A DNA stretch of 64,000 nt, from the NCBI GenBank assembly GCA_930367215.1, contig OV884056.1, positions 44,268,308 through 44,332,307 on the forward strand, in the 5' to 3' direction. Below are positions 11,011 through 22,324 of the stretch, piece by piece (positions within the stretch are counted from its first letter, which is position 1; each line of letters begins with the position of its first letter). The notes under the pieces were generated by a model that searched no databases, had not been told where the DNA came from, and saw only the letters and a list, made by a program, of their open reading frames with translations. This stretch comes from Pollenia angustigena (taxonomy: Eukaryota > Arthropoda > Insecta > Diptera > Polleniidae). The translations under genes were made by a program, and so were the position numbers.

Positions 11011-11309
11011 AGTGTAAAACAGTATTGCACTAATTTCGCAAAATAAAGAAAAAATAATCAAAAATAATCAAAAGTAATCTTCGAAAGTAGTCAAATTATT
11101 TTCCGAATACTTTTTATTATTTTTGATTATTTTTTCGTAATTTTTATTAATCTTGATTATTTTTTGATTATCTGTAATCGGAATCAATAAGTAACCGTGC
11201 GAATCTGAAAATAATCGTAATATAATCATTACTTCACCTTTTAAAAAAAAATAATCTAATTACTAATTATTATGATAAGTAATCATTACTTAACAGCTAT
11301 GATACAAAC

Positions 11310-11730
11310 ATACGTATGTGTATTCGTATCTCTGTAGAAAGACGGAGATCAACTGTCTCCAAATCGCCACTTTTGTCGATTGTTTTTGTGACACTATCAA
11401 CAAAGCATCTACATTTTCGTCTGGCATTGCAACAGAACAAAAAACCACCCATTTTTAATATTTTGAAAGAATACCTAATATCTTACCTTAAAACAAATCC
11501 GATGCATAACTGGCAAACACATTACAATATTTTTAATTTCCCTAAATGGGAACAACACTTTAAAAGGCTATAACTTTGGAACGGTAAAAATAAATTCAAT
11601 TATTATATTTTATGACTCAGAATTTATTCACCGTTTAAACTGAATCATTAGTTTTTTAACTTCAATGCAAACTTTAAAAGTTACATAGCATTATTTTTAA
11701 AATGTATGTTAAGTTTACAAAAAAATTTCA
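11310..11730. other. No gene recognised
   Basis: Starts with an ACATACGTATGTG tract. An 85-codon open frame here has no recognisable domain and ends in A/T-rich text, so I do not treat it as a gene. Confidence 0.4.
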
Positions 11731-12070
11731 TTAACTCATTAAAGCCCGAGCCATGATCCCATTGAGCTATAATGATGAAACTTTTTAAATTTTATTGTTT
11801 ATACCTGAATATGAAAGAAAACAAATTGTGGGCAAATCGGAAACGTGGGACCCCAGATAACCCCCGTTGCGAAAACGCAACGTTGGGCTTTAACGATATG
11901 AAAAATTAAGCGCATTTGCAAACATTTTAAATTAAAATTTTTTATTCACGTCTTTAGGGGAAAAAAAAAAGTTAAAAAAGATATTCCTATACATTTCATT
12001 TTTAATTCAATTATGATATGCTCCAAAGCACTTTAAGTGAACGTTGCGAAAACGCAACGCAGGGCCTTAA
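11731..12070 (+). mobile_element. piggyBac-like element, shortened copy without right end
   Basis: TTAA (11731-11734) is followed by CTCATTAAAGCCCGAGCCATG, close to the left end of the intact copy at 48760, and the match continues through 'ccattgagctataatgatga' and the small hairpin GTTGCGAAAACGCAAC. The right part (12040-12070) matches 50157-50186 but stops at 'gggccttaa', before the TGGG and TTAA of the intact right end. It is about 340 bp against 1431 bp, so it is internally deleted as well. Confidence 0.65.
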
Positions 12071-12279
12071 TCGAAACTTATAATATCTGCACAGAGAAGT
12101 AAAGTCTGAGAAGTTTTCTTTAAAAAAATTGACTTAGTAACAAAAAAAAAATCGTGCTAATAGGCCGACTAATGAGCGAAATTCAAAAAAGGGAAGAAAA
12201 CTCGATTTTTGGATTAATTCGATTTTAGTGAACTCTAAACCTCTTCCGAAAAATCTGAAAAAAACACAAAAATACTTTA

Positions 12280-12896
12280 AGTCGATTTAACGATGTCCCT
12301 CCGTCCGGCTGGCAGGCTGGCTGTCGGTCCATGTAACCTTCTGCGTAAAGTACAGGTCGCAATTGTTAAGTTAATTTGGAGAAATTTTGAACATGGGTTT
12401 TTATTTATAAGGACAAAGCCTACTAAAAATGGTGAGAAACGGCCTATAATTTCACGTGCCCCTATACAATCTTCTTTCCGGAATAGTGTTTGTGCCTATA
12501 AACCATCCTATTACGTTAGTATTTACAATAAATTTGAAACATACTTATTTTATTGCAATTTAAATCATCTTACCATTTTTAATCGGAATCGGTCCATATT
12601 TGACGACTACCTTATAAATTTTGATATTGATATAAACATTGGCAACAATAACTTTTACGATAGCCATTTTGTCAAGACAAAATGTTGCGCTGGTGGGTCC
12701 GAAATTAATCAGAGGTCCCTTATAAACCCCCTTCCTAAAATCACTTAAAGGCAAACAAATCTCATATCGATGAATTTATCTTAATAATAGTCGACACAAA
12801 AACTTTTACATAAATCTTAAACTCATAACATAATTTTGTTCTGGCGGGTCCAAATATCTGTATATGCTCGGGCTTGACAAACTATAATTTCTTACT
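12280..12896 (-). repeat. Dispersed repeat family A, copy 2 (decayed)
   Basis: Reverse orientation relative to copy 1. It contains ATGTCCCTCCGTCCGGCTGG, 'tccatgtaacctt', 'aaagtacaggtcgcaat' and ends in 'ctcgggcttgacaaactata', all matching copy 3. The middle differs from the other copies. A 151-codon frame spans it by chance; its translation follows repeat text and shows no domain. Confidence 0.55.
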
Positions 12897-13129
12897 TGTT
12901 TTGTTTTGTTTTTATTAAATAAGAAAAGTGTTATGAATTCTTACTATGTATGCTTTTTTATTTTAAAGCGAAATTTTGGTACAATTTAGCCGATGAGACG
13001 GTACAATTTAAGAATTGTCAGATCTCAACAGTCGCATATGTTTGTTGTTGAAACAACAACAACACTACAAGAAGAAAAATAAAGATTATTTTCATGTTTA
13101 AAATAAAATAAGAAGCAATAATTCCCATA

Positions 13130-13745
13130 TTCTATTTGTTAAAATTATTTAGTTGATTACATCAAATTTTCAAAGTACTTAGAATGATTACGAAACCCAT
13201 ATTGGGCATGCTGCTGGTGTCTTATAACTCAGAATACTTCTGTAAAAAAAGGGCGGTGTACAACAAAAGTTAAATAAACATGTGTAAAGGGTAAAGCCCT
13301 AATGACACTACATTTTTAATGCATTGTTCAAGTTTTGGTGAACAGTGCAAATACAAAGTAATGGAAAAATTTAGCAAGTGCGAAGGGTTCAGCTGTATTA
13401 AGATAAATGGCAAACTGTCAAACATTTTTCTAAAGTTATCGATAAAAAATAAAGTTATATCAAAAAAAAATATAAAATTGTTCAACTTAAAATTGACATT
13501 TCAAGCTTGAAATATAAAAAGTGTTGCTGAATCAGCGGTTTATGGGCAAATTAAGCGATTTACCGCTTTTTGTTTTTAGGTTTCTCATAAACAAAAAGTT
13601 GGCAACATTTAATAAAACTAACAGAACAGGGATGGCTAAGTTGTTTCAACTGTACTTTTTTGTTGATACTTTTTAATCTAAGATTTATAATACCTTTTTG
13701 TGGTGTTTTTTTAGAATATAAATAAAATTATTTCAACTAAAATAA
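13130..13745 (+). repeat. Mosaic repeat shared with 43268-44100
   Basis: Positions 13130-13290 match 43268-43445 in the same direction ('gctggtgtcttat', 'attattta..ttgattacatcaaatttt'). Positions 13291-13745 match 43632-44095 in the opposite direction ('ggttcagctgtattaaga', 'gctgaatcagcggttta', 'aaaaagttggcaacattta'). One copy therefore carries an inverted segment relative to the other. Confidence 0.7.
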
Positions 13746-13805
13746 TCTTTAAGTACAATTTTTAAAGGTTGTTGGTACAATTTTAAAAATTCTCAACGTC
13801 ATCCC
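13628..13805. mobile_element. Possible hAT-type MITE with CAGGGATG ends
   Basis: CAGGGATG at 13628 and its inverse CATCCCTG at 13798-13805 bound 178 bp with GTACAATT-like strings near both ends. The copy at 43740 keeps the CAGGGATG end in inverse. No clean 8-bp duplication was found, so the boundaries are tentative. Confidence 0.35.
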
Positions 13806-14408
13806 TGAAACAAAACCATAACAAGAGAAAAAAAACTAAAAAACTTTGTTTACATTTGTTAAAGTTTGCTCTTTCTAGCATTTACTGTTTCTTTCTACCA
13901 ATTCTGTATCAATTAATGAATAAAAAATTCTGGATCTGTGTGATAAGCGTTTAGGTTAGAATCAATATAATCTCCCTTTCGGATAACATCAATTCCGAAT
14001 CGAGATTAAGCCGGCTTGAAAATTCTTGAATAAAATTAATTAAGTCAATCCTGTTTAAGGATTATTTTAAGAGCGGTTCGCTTGAATAATCCATACCAGA
14101 ATCAAGCATCCTGAAGTTGCTTTAAGGAAATCCATACTTACCATACTATTGACACCGCTTCGGCTTGATTTAAGTGCGGATGGATTGATTTATTTTTTCA
14201 GCGCAACTATACCCAAAACAATTTTATACGATTTATCGTTTTCCCATTCTTCAGGATCTTTCTTAAAAAAATCGGTTGAAACAGAATACCATTTGATAAA
14301 ATTTAAAGTTTTTAGTCAAATAAAATTTTCAACTATCAAAGTAGTTTTTAGGAATAACAAATTTGTAATTTCTAAGATTAATCAGTATTGTGGTTATTTG
14401 CTAAGATT

Positions 14409-14545
14409 TTGTTTATCGTGCTTAATTCCCAATTAATATTCTTGATAAATCCACTGATACTTTTTACTGAAGGATAAGCTAGTTTCTATGCGCATTTCAC
14501 TGGTTGCTAGGGCCAGATCATCAGGAAACATTCTCCCGAAAAAAT
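14409..14545 (+). repeat. Dispersed repeat family B, copy 1
   Basis: 'gtgcttaattcccaat' and 'tattcttgataaa' recur at 25007-25090, and 'tgcgcatttcactggttgc' with 'agatcatcaggaaa' recur inverted at 47065-47110. Parts of the same sequence occur at 58905-58965. It is non-coding and of unknown class. Confidence 0.5.
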
Positions 14546-16260
14546 TTTTTTTAGAAAAGCCAAAGATATTAACAAACAAAACTGCAGATTGAATAAGAAT
14601 TGCAAACACTTAAAACTCACTGTTTTTTTATTTTGTTTAAGCTTTGATGTCGTTGTTAATAAGAATTGTTGTATAGTGCAGAAGATCATTCTTTACCGTT
14701 TGTTCTAAAAGCACACATGCATCTTGTATTCGTCCTATGTTTGATGTGGTGGTATCACACCATAGAGCTTCAACCTTCGTGTTCCAGCCATAGTGTAAAT
14801 AATTTTGTAAAACGGATTCACACTCAAGACACATAAGTTCACTATAACCAACCAAAAAAATTTGGGAATTTTTTTTTTTTTTTTGGCAATAACTATAACA
14901 GTAAATAAAAAATTTTGATAAAAAAAAAATTTTTTGGAAAAAAAATTTGGGTAATTGGTGTAATTGGAGGTCATAAGTGGAGGGTATAAAAAGTTATATC
15001 ATGAAAACTAGAGCTGATAGAGACAAACTGATTACAGTTCTGAATTCAGCGCACCCAAATTAACTACAATCAGTTGATAAATTCAAAGAAGCAAAAATAT
15101 TTTTTTAATTTTGTCGGGCTGTGTTATACTATATTCATTTTCCAGCCCGCGACGACCTTCACCTGCCTTCTTTCCTTTTTTCAGGCTTGTACTACTGCGT
15201 AAATTTTGCGTATTTAAATTAACAATTTAAGAAAAAAGAATGGGAGAATTTTGTGCTATTTTTTTTTCTTTCGCATTGTTTTTTTTTTTAACCTAAATAT
15301 TTCTTACATTTAGCTAAAATCAGTATTTCGCTATCGTAATGAATTTTTTTCATTAATGTTATGAAACATTAAAATTTAAAATTTTTTTCATATATTTTCA
15401 TCTCTACCGCTAAAAATTGAATAAAAAACCTTTTTACAACAGTTATAGGAAGAAAATTTTTAAGTTATAAGTATTTTGAAGTTAAAGAATTTTATCTTGT
15501 TTTCATTAATGTAGTGACATTTATCATGGAAAATATGAAGTTACAAAAGATTCCTTTTTTGCATTAACTTAAAAATATTTAAATATTTTAATTAATAGTT
15601 CATTTTAATCTTAAAAAAACTATTCAAATTGTGTATAACAATAAGTTGAATTTTTCTTTTGAAAGAGTTATTGAGTTGTCATTTATTTAATGAAAAATGT
15701 TAACGAAATTACGAAACTCAATTTCGTAGTGTTAATGAAATTGTTTCATTATATTTATAAAATTTTATTCACGAAATGAAATTTTTCATTGGATTAATGA
15801 AAAAAATTTAATGAAATTGATTCATTAGATTTATGAAGCATTATTCTTTCAGTGTGTAAGTGTTTTTTAAGCACATAAAGCAGCTAAAACTATGTTAAAT
15901 TCATGTAAAACATTAAGTGATCAGGGGTGGGGCAGGATTTTGTAAAAATTATTGTATTAATAATCATCGAAATACATATTTTTTAAAATAAAAATGAAGT
16001 TATACATCTAGTCTTATATTCCATTAAAAAAAAATTAATTTTAAACATTTTTGGTTGGTGGACTTTTTCTGGGATTTGCCCTTATTTACATTCCATTAAT
16101 TCTTCTCGCCCGCTCCTATCTCGATAATTTTTAATATGATAATGAGATTAGCAAAATAAAAATGCTTATAAAGTTAAAAGAGTCCAGTGTATTTACTTTC
16201 CTAAATTTCATTAAGACCAGTCCAGCGGTTTAGGCATCTTTAAGGTTAAAAAATCATACA
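14546..16260. other. AT-rich stretch, no gene
   Basis: Contains strong A/T runs and a patch (15330-15850) dense in TTAATGAAA / TTTCATTAA strings on both strands, ending 'attctttcagtgtgtaag'. That patch may be a decayed element with palindromic ends, but I could not fix termini. Confidence 0.4.
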
Positions 16261-16261
16261 T

Positions 16262-16520
16262 TCGTTTTTTAATACATACATACATACATAGATACATACT
16301 ATGTACATACATAAATGGAAATTTAAATAAATAGATAGATATAAAAGATATCTTAAATTATAGGTAAAACTAATACATTTATACATAAAATAAACATACA
16401 TAAATACTTAATACCTTAAAATATGTAAATAAGTAATGTAATGCGTATGTATATGTTTGTATGTGCACATAGTTCACACAGCACTAAACACATATGTACG
16501 ATATACATATGTGCTACCAT
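16262..16520. repeat. ACATAC / ATGTATGT simple-sequence region
   Basis: Clusters of ACATACATACATACATAG, TACATACATA and CACATATGTACGATATACAT form a degenerate tetranucleotide tract. No gene was seen around it. Confidence 0.6.
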
Positions 16521-17284
16521 ATCCTCCTATATCGTTACCTTAAACGCAAAAGGCACTAACTAACCGAAAACTTAAAATCTACTTATTTATTGATTCTGAT
16601 GAAGTGCATCAACACAAATAAATCTTTCGACCAAAATTTAACAAAACGCAAAAGACGTTACTTACAATTTGCATAATATGCAACATTGTGAATTTTTTAG
16701 AACAACTGTTGGGTATTTCCCTCAAAGAAATTATTAACCGTAGAAAAATTATTTTTAAACAGTTTTAGGTCGTGTTTCTTTTTAAATAGTTTCTTGTTTC
16801 TCCTTTCAAATGTTCAAAAGGTATAATCGGGCCTTTTGCGTTTTAGCTTACACTATGTATGTGACCATGCATTGGTATGTATCATAGCAACTTTAGGAGA
16901 TATTAGCATATTTTTGTCGTATCAAAAATTCCTAAAAAAATAAACATACAAATAAAAAGTAAATAAAACATGAATAAATGAATTAAAATGAATCTATGGT
17001 TTCACAGTATGTTAGGACGAAAAACATTTAATTCCTTATACGCATTACAATTTACAATTTACTTAAATTAAGTGAAAAACGAATTTAATAAAACATTATT
17101 CTTAATTTGATATCCAAAAAAGAAATGAAATGTCATTCATAAAAAAAATTTGGGGCTAAAATTAAGTATAATATCTGTGGCATTTTGACAAAATATCTTA
17201 AGTCGAATTTAAAAAGTTGAAAAAAATTATGTTAATTATACGAATTTTCACTTAAAAAACATTTTTGTTGACGTTTTTAATATA

Positions 17285-17660
17285 TGGGCACTTCCAAGAT
17301 TGTAAACGGGACATTCGCACACGTTTATATTGACAAAACTGTAAAATAAAACCTGATTTTCATTTCTTAAATTAATGATTCTTTTAACTCTCAATTAGCT
17401 CTTTTTCGAGATAATTGCAAAAAACCAGTGATTGTAAACGGTACAAAAAAACGGAAGTGGGTTTTAAGGGGTAACCGTTTAAACAGTGATTTCTGCGAAA
17501 CCTGACACAATATTTGATTGGGATTAATTTTAAAATGTTGCGTACTAATGTGCCCTAAAAATGGTTTCGATTTCAAAATAAAATATGAATTACATTTTTT
17601 TAAATAAATTGTTAAAGAAATTGTAAACGGGACATTGTAAACGGGACAATTTTTCCACCA
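17285..17660 (+). repeat. Four copies of TTGTAAACGGGACA
   Basis: The 14-mer or a one-base variant occurs at about 17299, 17431, 17619 and 17634. Between them is 'gggtaaccgtttaaacagtg', which contains the inverse GTTTAAAC core. Two copies are adjacent at the right edge. It may be the subterminal repeat of a decayed element. Confidence 0.4.
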
Positions 17661-17954
17661 TGATTTAAAATTTTTTCATGTTGCTATTTATAATCCTTTA
17701 TATAAGAAACTTAATAAAAAATGTTTTTCAGATCTTAAATATGCCTTAGATTAGAGTATTGTTGTTCCAAATGCATATTTTCTAATATACACAAGGGTGG
17801 CATGTCATAACGTCCAGTGTCATAGTGTCCATGGACGTTATGACACTTTCAAAAGTGTCATAGTGACACTTTACAAATGGACATTATGACACTTTCAAAA
17901 GTGTCATTAGGTCCATAATTACTAAAGAAGTTAAATACAAAAAAATGATCTGCA

Positions 17955-18120
17955 TACACGCAGAGAAAAACATGTTTCATTATGGTCCCAACCAACAAAA
18001 CTATTTTTAAATAAACTAATTTAACCATAATATGGTTATCACTGTCAATTGGGTTAAATGAAACATAATATGATAAAAAAAATTTTAAAAATGGTTTTTG
18101 CTGCTTTTTCTCTGGGTGTA
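17955..18120. mobile_element. 166-bp MITE, TACACGCAGAGAAAAA ends
   Basis: TACACGCAGAGAAAAA (17955-17970) pairs with TTTTTCTCTGGGTGTA (18105-18120), with two mismatches. The body has AACCATAATATGG, which links it to the element at 7690-8063. It lies wholly within foldback element a. Confidence 0.6.
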
Positions 18121-18145
18121 TATATTAAATATATAACGAAAACAG

Positions 18146-18400
18146 CTTCGGGCGCAAGGATTTTCTCCTCTATGGTATAACAAATACCGGCTTCGCTAAC
18201 TAAAGCTTCTCTGCACAGCCGGCCTTCGGCCGGGCGGAAGGATTTTCTACTCTATGGTATAACAAATACCGGCTTCGCTAACTAAAGCTTCTCTGCACAG
18301 CCAGCCTTCGGCCGGGTGCAAGGATTTTCTCCTTTATGGTATAACAAACAAAGGCTTCGCTAACTAAAGCTTCTCTGCATAGTAGGCTTTCGTTCGGAAA
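18146..18400 (+). repeat. Core array 2: three units of about 82 bp
   Basis: Each unit contains 'gcgcaaggattttctcctct', 'ggtataacaaa', 'ggcttcgctaactaaagctt' and the palindrome CCGGCCTTCGGCCGG. It lies in the loop region of foldback element a. Confidence 0.8.
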
Positions 18401-18949
18401 CTAGGCAGATTTTAGAAGCTTAAGTTAGCGAAGCAGGTGTTTCGTTTACATTCTTGCTTGCAAGAATTTTTGGCATTATACTTACTTATTTTGATATTTC
18501 AAAACAAATTTTACACATTTTAATATTTTTCATTATAAGTTAAGTTGTGGACATAATGACACTTTGCAAAGTGTCATAACGTCCACGAACGCTATGACAT
18601 TTCTTTGATGGACGTTATGACACTTTTGAAAGTGTCATAATGTCCATGGACACTATGACACTTTCAAAAGTGTCATAACGTCCATGGACACTATGACACT
18701 GGACGTTATGACATGCCACCATACACAAGTATGTGCTAAAAGTTGTAGTACTTCGTTTACCATTTGTCTTTTTTTTCGAATCAATTAATTTATACGCATA
18801 TATTAAAAAATATAAGCAATTCTCTAAATAAATCTTGAAAAGAAAAATTTTTTTCCATTTTTTGTGGTTGAGGTTTTTTTTGGAAATAGCCATTAATGAA
18901 ATTTTTCTTTAATTTTGGTTTATTTAATCTTGGGGGATTTCATGTCATC

Positions 18950-19846
18950 TGCTGGGAAACTATCGATAGTCTTAAAATATCGAAAATATCGATAGGAAAA
19001 AAATCTCTATATCGATATTTTTGTTATTTAAAATACAGCTATTAAGACATCTAACAGCAGCTTACTTGCTTTTATTAATTCGCGCTAAATTACAGCAATG
19101 AATACAAACAACAAGAATGGTAAGTGGTATGTCTAAATTTACACGTTTCATCTATTGATGCTCAAATTCTTTTCAATTCCCTTTAAAAGATGCCAACATT
19201 ATCACACGCAGCAATCGATTTCAACTTTTTTTCGGTTCAAAACAACAACAATTTTATTAACAGCGAATCATGTACTAACCCCCTTTCTTCTTTCTTCTCT
19301 CACCTAAAAACATAAGAGTTGAGCATCAAAAGATGAAACGTGTGAAAGCAGACTATGGATTGCTTAGCTGTGCTTTTAACTACTAATTAAAGGCCTTTAA
19401 GTCGAAATTTGTACATGTTGTACATAGGGACTGAATTGTCAAATATTTTTGTAATATTGAAATGCAAATTCAAATGCAATTGCAATTGCGAGCATAGGAC
19501 AAAACATCCATTAGAGGACAAGTCCGCTAGATTGATAACCTTTTTGGGTTGAGAATCAAAACCAATTTAGAAAATTATTTAAAGTTGCAATATAATATCT
19601 TATAGTCCATGCAACTTCGGTTCCTTCAGAAAGGTACTTATCAATTTTTAAAAAAATGTCATCTAAAATAACGTGCTCATACGGTCAATAAAGTGATAAA
19701 AGCAACGAGCTATAGCCTGATAAAAAAACAGTTAAAGTTTCTCTGCACAAGTACAAACATTCAGTCGATGGTAATATCGATAGTGAAATCTGAACTATCG
19801 ATAAATATCGATAGTAGAAAATATCGATAGTATCCCAGCACTAGTA
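18950..19846. mobile_element. TIR element with TATCGATA-rich ends
   Basis: GCTGGGAAACTATCGATAGT on the left pairs with the inverse GCTGGGATACTATCGATATT on the right. Each end carries three or more TATCGATA-like words (18963-19016 and 19775-19840). No target duplication was resolved. Just inside the left end is a short ATG frame (19098) followed by AATGGTAAGTGG, a good splice donor. TATCGATA is the DRE/DREF site known from fly promoters, so the left end could work as a promoter; that is inference. Confidence 0.55.
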
Positions 19847-19851
19847 TTTAT

Positions 19852-20556
19852 AATCCCATACAAATATCAACAAAATGCCCTCCATTTTGAACTCCTCCGA
19901 AACGGCTTGACCGATTTTTATGAAATTTTGTATGTGTATTTGCTAAGTATGAGAATAGGTCGTAGAGTATATTTTATATCGCAAGAGGGCGCAAAATATT
20001 GCAATAAGGGTAAAAGCACCCACTCCCCAATCTTCTAAGCTTATCAACCGGTTTTCTTAAAATTTGGCATGCAGACAATATAACATCTGAAAGAGAATAA
20101 GGAATAGGGTAAGAGGGCTAAAAGCTCCCCCTCCCTATATCTTCGTAGCTAATCAACCGATTTATATGAAATTTCGCAGGCAAATAGTGTTACAGTTGAA
20201 AAGAACTATAGCCTATAGTTTTTTTTATTAAGGGCGTGAAATAGAGCAAGAGGGGTAAAAGCTCCGCCTCCATCTATCTTCTTAACTAATCAACCGGTTT
20301 CTTAAAATTTGGTATGTATACACTGAAACATCGGAAAGAGGACAGGGCATTAGATAGGGCAAGAGGGGTTAGTGCTCCGCCTCCCTATATCTTCTTAACT
20401 AATCAATTAATTTTCGTGAAATTGATCAGGCAAAAAGTGTAACATCTGGAAAGAACTATAGCCTTTAATTTTTTCTTAAAATTTGGCTAGCAGACACTGT
20501 TACATCTGAAAGAAATAACTTATGTGATAAAACAACGGCAAACGGGCCAGCTAGTT
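19852..20556 (+). repeat. Diverged tandem array, about 115-150 bp units
   Basis: Blocks 'aatcaaccggtttycttaaa', 'atttggcatgcagaca', 'acatctgaaagag' and 'gggtaaaagctccgcctcc' recur four or five times with drift. It ends in AACGGGCCAGCTAGTT; the CTAG-T end is reminiscent of Helitron 3' ends, but no matching 5' TC end or terminal hairpin was found. Confidence 0.5.
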
Positions 20557-20789
20557 ATTTGATAAAAATGATTTTTTCACAAAATTTTTTTTAAAAAACT
20601 TTTTTACTATTAAGATGTTTTGTGAAAATGCCACAGATAAAATTTCAAACGATACGAACTTTAACTTCTGTAATCTATTCTAACATTAATTTCTATTTAA
20701 ATTTCAAGGGGCCTAAAGGCCTATTTGGCTGACAGTTACAGTAAAATAGTAAGAAAAATAAGAAATTATTGAACCGCTAAAATAAAATT

Positions 20790-20950
20790 TATTTAAGAAG
20801 TTAAGATGCATATAAAAGTTTTTTGTGACGAATATTATCTAGACTGCAACAGATTTTTTCAGCCAAAAGTGAGAGGGAGATTAAATGGTTTCTATAGCCA
20901 ATTATGGACTATACCAATTGCAGGATTAACTGTCGCCAAATTCTATATTA
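20790..20950 (+). repeat. Dispersed repeat family C, copy 1
   Basis: 'gcatataaaagttttttgtg' and 'cgaatattatctagac' match 38393-38440 ('tcatataagagttatttgtg', 'cgaatattatccagac'). The open frame across it has no recognisable domain and I take it as repeat text. Confidence 0.4.
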
Positions 20951-21577
20951 GCGCCAAATATAAAAGAATGTTGTTGCAAAAACTGCTTTTTTCGGAAGTG
21001 GTATTTGTTGACATGAAGTCCAAGATTAAAAAAACGGAATTGGATTCGATTACATCCTAATTGGTTCCGTTTTTTATTCTTGGTCTTCATGTCCGTCTGG
21101 CTCTCCGTCCGTCTGTTCTGGAATCGGGTTTCGAGAAAAATAAATTTTTCGTATCGGGACCATATGAAGGGTTGGAGGATATGTTTGTTCTAGAGAAATA
21201 TTGGGGATGTAAAACTAATGGGGGTTGTTCATACATTTTACTTCTCTAGGGGTAACTCCTCAGTAGTTACGGGCGTTTTTCTCTCCATTAAGCCCGAATT
21301 TCATTCTCACAGATTTCAATGTGCGTGCGGCACGGCAATTTTCTACCGATCGAGCTCATATTTTTACCAAATTTTTTTTTACCCTAACCTAACACAAAAC
21401 TGGTCTACTTTTCTGGAAAATCGAAAAAAAATTATTTTGGACCACCCCAATGTTCTTATAAATAACGAAAAGCTCAAATTATCTATAATATTGATTTTTG
21501 TAAAAGTCATGTGCGTTAACTAATTAAAAAAGTTCAATATTGTAAATCAACTAAAATTTTTTTCATTTTTTCCTGGC

Positions 21578-22209
21578 TAAAGGAGCGTATAGACGACATG
21601 TTTTTGTCATCTGACATGTCAAATTTCCCACTGCAAAACACATACATGTCGTGTGTTACCTTTTTAACTTTGCTTCTGTAAAAGTCAGACGCAAAGTCAT
21701 CTGACAAAATTTCAATTAGAGCGTGCTCTATTTTCTTCTGACAAACCATCTGACATCAGAAATCTATGCCGGGAAGAAACTGGCAGCGGCGTCAACTATT
21801 GACGGAATCATTAGCCGGCTGAAGTTAATATTTTACAATACCAAGATATGTATGCTCATCTTACCATTGAATAGAATTTATGTAAATAAAACCGTTTCAT
21901 TATAAAATTCTAAATTGGTATCTTTAAAATAAAAGAAAAAAATGTTAAGATGGCTAAATTATTTTACGGCGCAAACAAATATTTTCGTGGCGGCAGCAAG
22001 CTATTTTGAGACCGAGAACTACTTTGGTTTCTGCAATAACAATGCGAAAAAAAAACAGAGACAATGTCAGAAGCAAATTGCATGTGCGTTTGTGACCGAA
22101 TATTATAAACCTTATGTAAAACAGCAATTTTGACAGACATGAACAATTACATGTGACTTGAAAATTTGACATGTCAGATGACAAATACATGTCGTGTACG
22201 GGCGCCTTA
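21578..22209. mobile_element. 632-bp TIR element with ACATGTCATCTGACA ends
   Basis: Left AAGGAGCGTATAGACGACATG and right inverse AAGGCGCCCGTACACGACATG pair, and the match continues through TTTGTCATCTGACATGTCAA for about 50 bp. The target duplication is unclear; TA or TAA is possible. Short frames inside have no domain. Confidence 0.65.
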
Positions 22210-22324
22210 AACTAGCTGGAAAGATGTTAAATTTAGCCACTAAATGGCCAAATTGGCAACAGTGGTAAAGTCCCAAGTCCAGCTAGGCCGATAAACTTTT
22301 TTCTGGAATTGTACTACTAAGAGC

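Larger units (their letters stand above)
9456..11301. mobile_element. hAT-like non-autonomous element, 8-bp target duplication
   Basis: Left end CAGAGCTGTTAAAT and right end inverse CATAGCTGTTAAGT, with the perfect 8-bp direct repeat ATACAAAC just outside (9448-9455 and 11302-11309). A C-A-starting terminus with 8-bp duplication is the hAT pattern. The subterminal 250 bp at each side is a cloud of AATAATCAAAA and GATTACT strings, in opposite orientation at the two ends. No transposase frame remains. At least two smaller inverted-repeat elements sit inside (10215-10419 and 10685-11010). Confidence 0.8.
17796..18720. mobile_element. Foldback element a, 9-bp target duplication
   Basis: Ends GGTGGCATGTCATAACGTCC and its inverse, bounded by the perfect 9-bp repeat ATACACAAG (17787-17795 and 18721-18729). 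The arms (17796-17930 and 18540-18720) repeat the word GTCCATGGACACTATGACAC in varied order and orientation, giving many alternative pairings as in Drosophila FB elements. The middle holds a MITE (17955-18120) and the shared 81-bp core array. No transposase is encoded, so it must be moved by one encoded elsewhere. A 9-bp duplication fits FB or Mutator-like elements. Confidence 0.85.

Noticed and set aside
12293..12748. 151-codon open frame on the plus strand
   Set aside because: It runs across dispersed repeat family A, copy 2; its first residues translate the ATGTCC-CTCCGTCCGG motif and no domain is visible.
16597..16645. Another hammerhead-like site (CTGATGAAGTGCATCAAC...TTTCGACC)
   Set aside because: CTGATGA is followed by no paired stem ending in GAAA on the same strand; the likeness is limited to one box.
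20540..20556. Helitron 3' end (GGGCCAGCTAG followed by T)
   Set aside because: The CTAG-T end is suggestive, but no terminal hairpin just before it, no 5' TC end and no Rep/helicase text were found.
20806..21060. 84-codon open frame as a small gene
   Set aside because: Its first part matches a non-coding repeat at 38393-38440 and the rest shows no domain.
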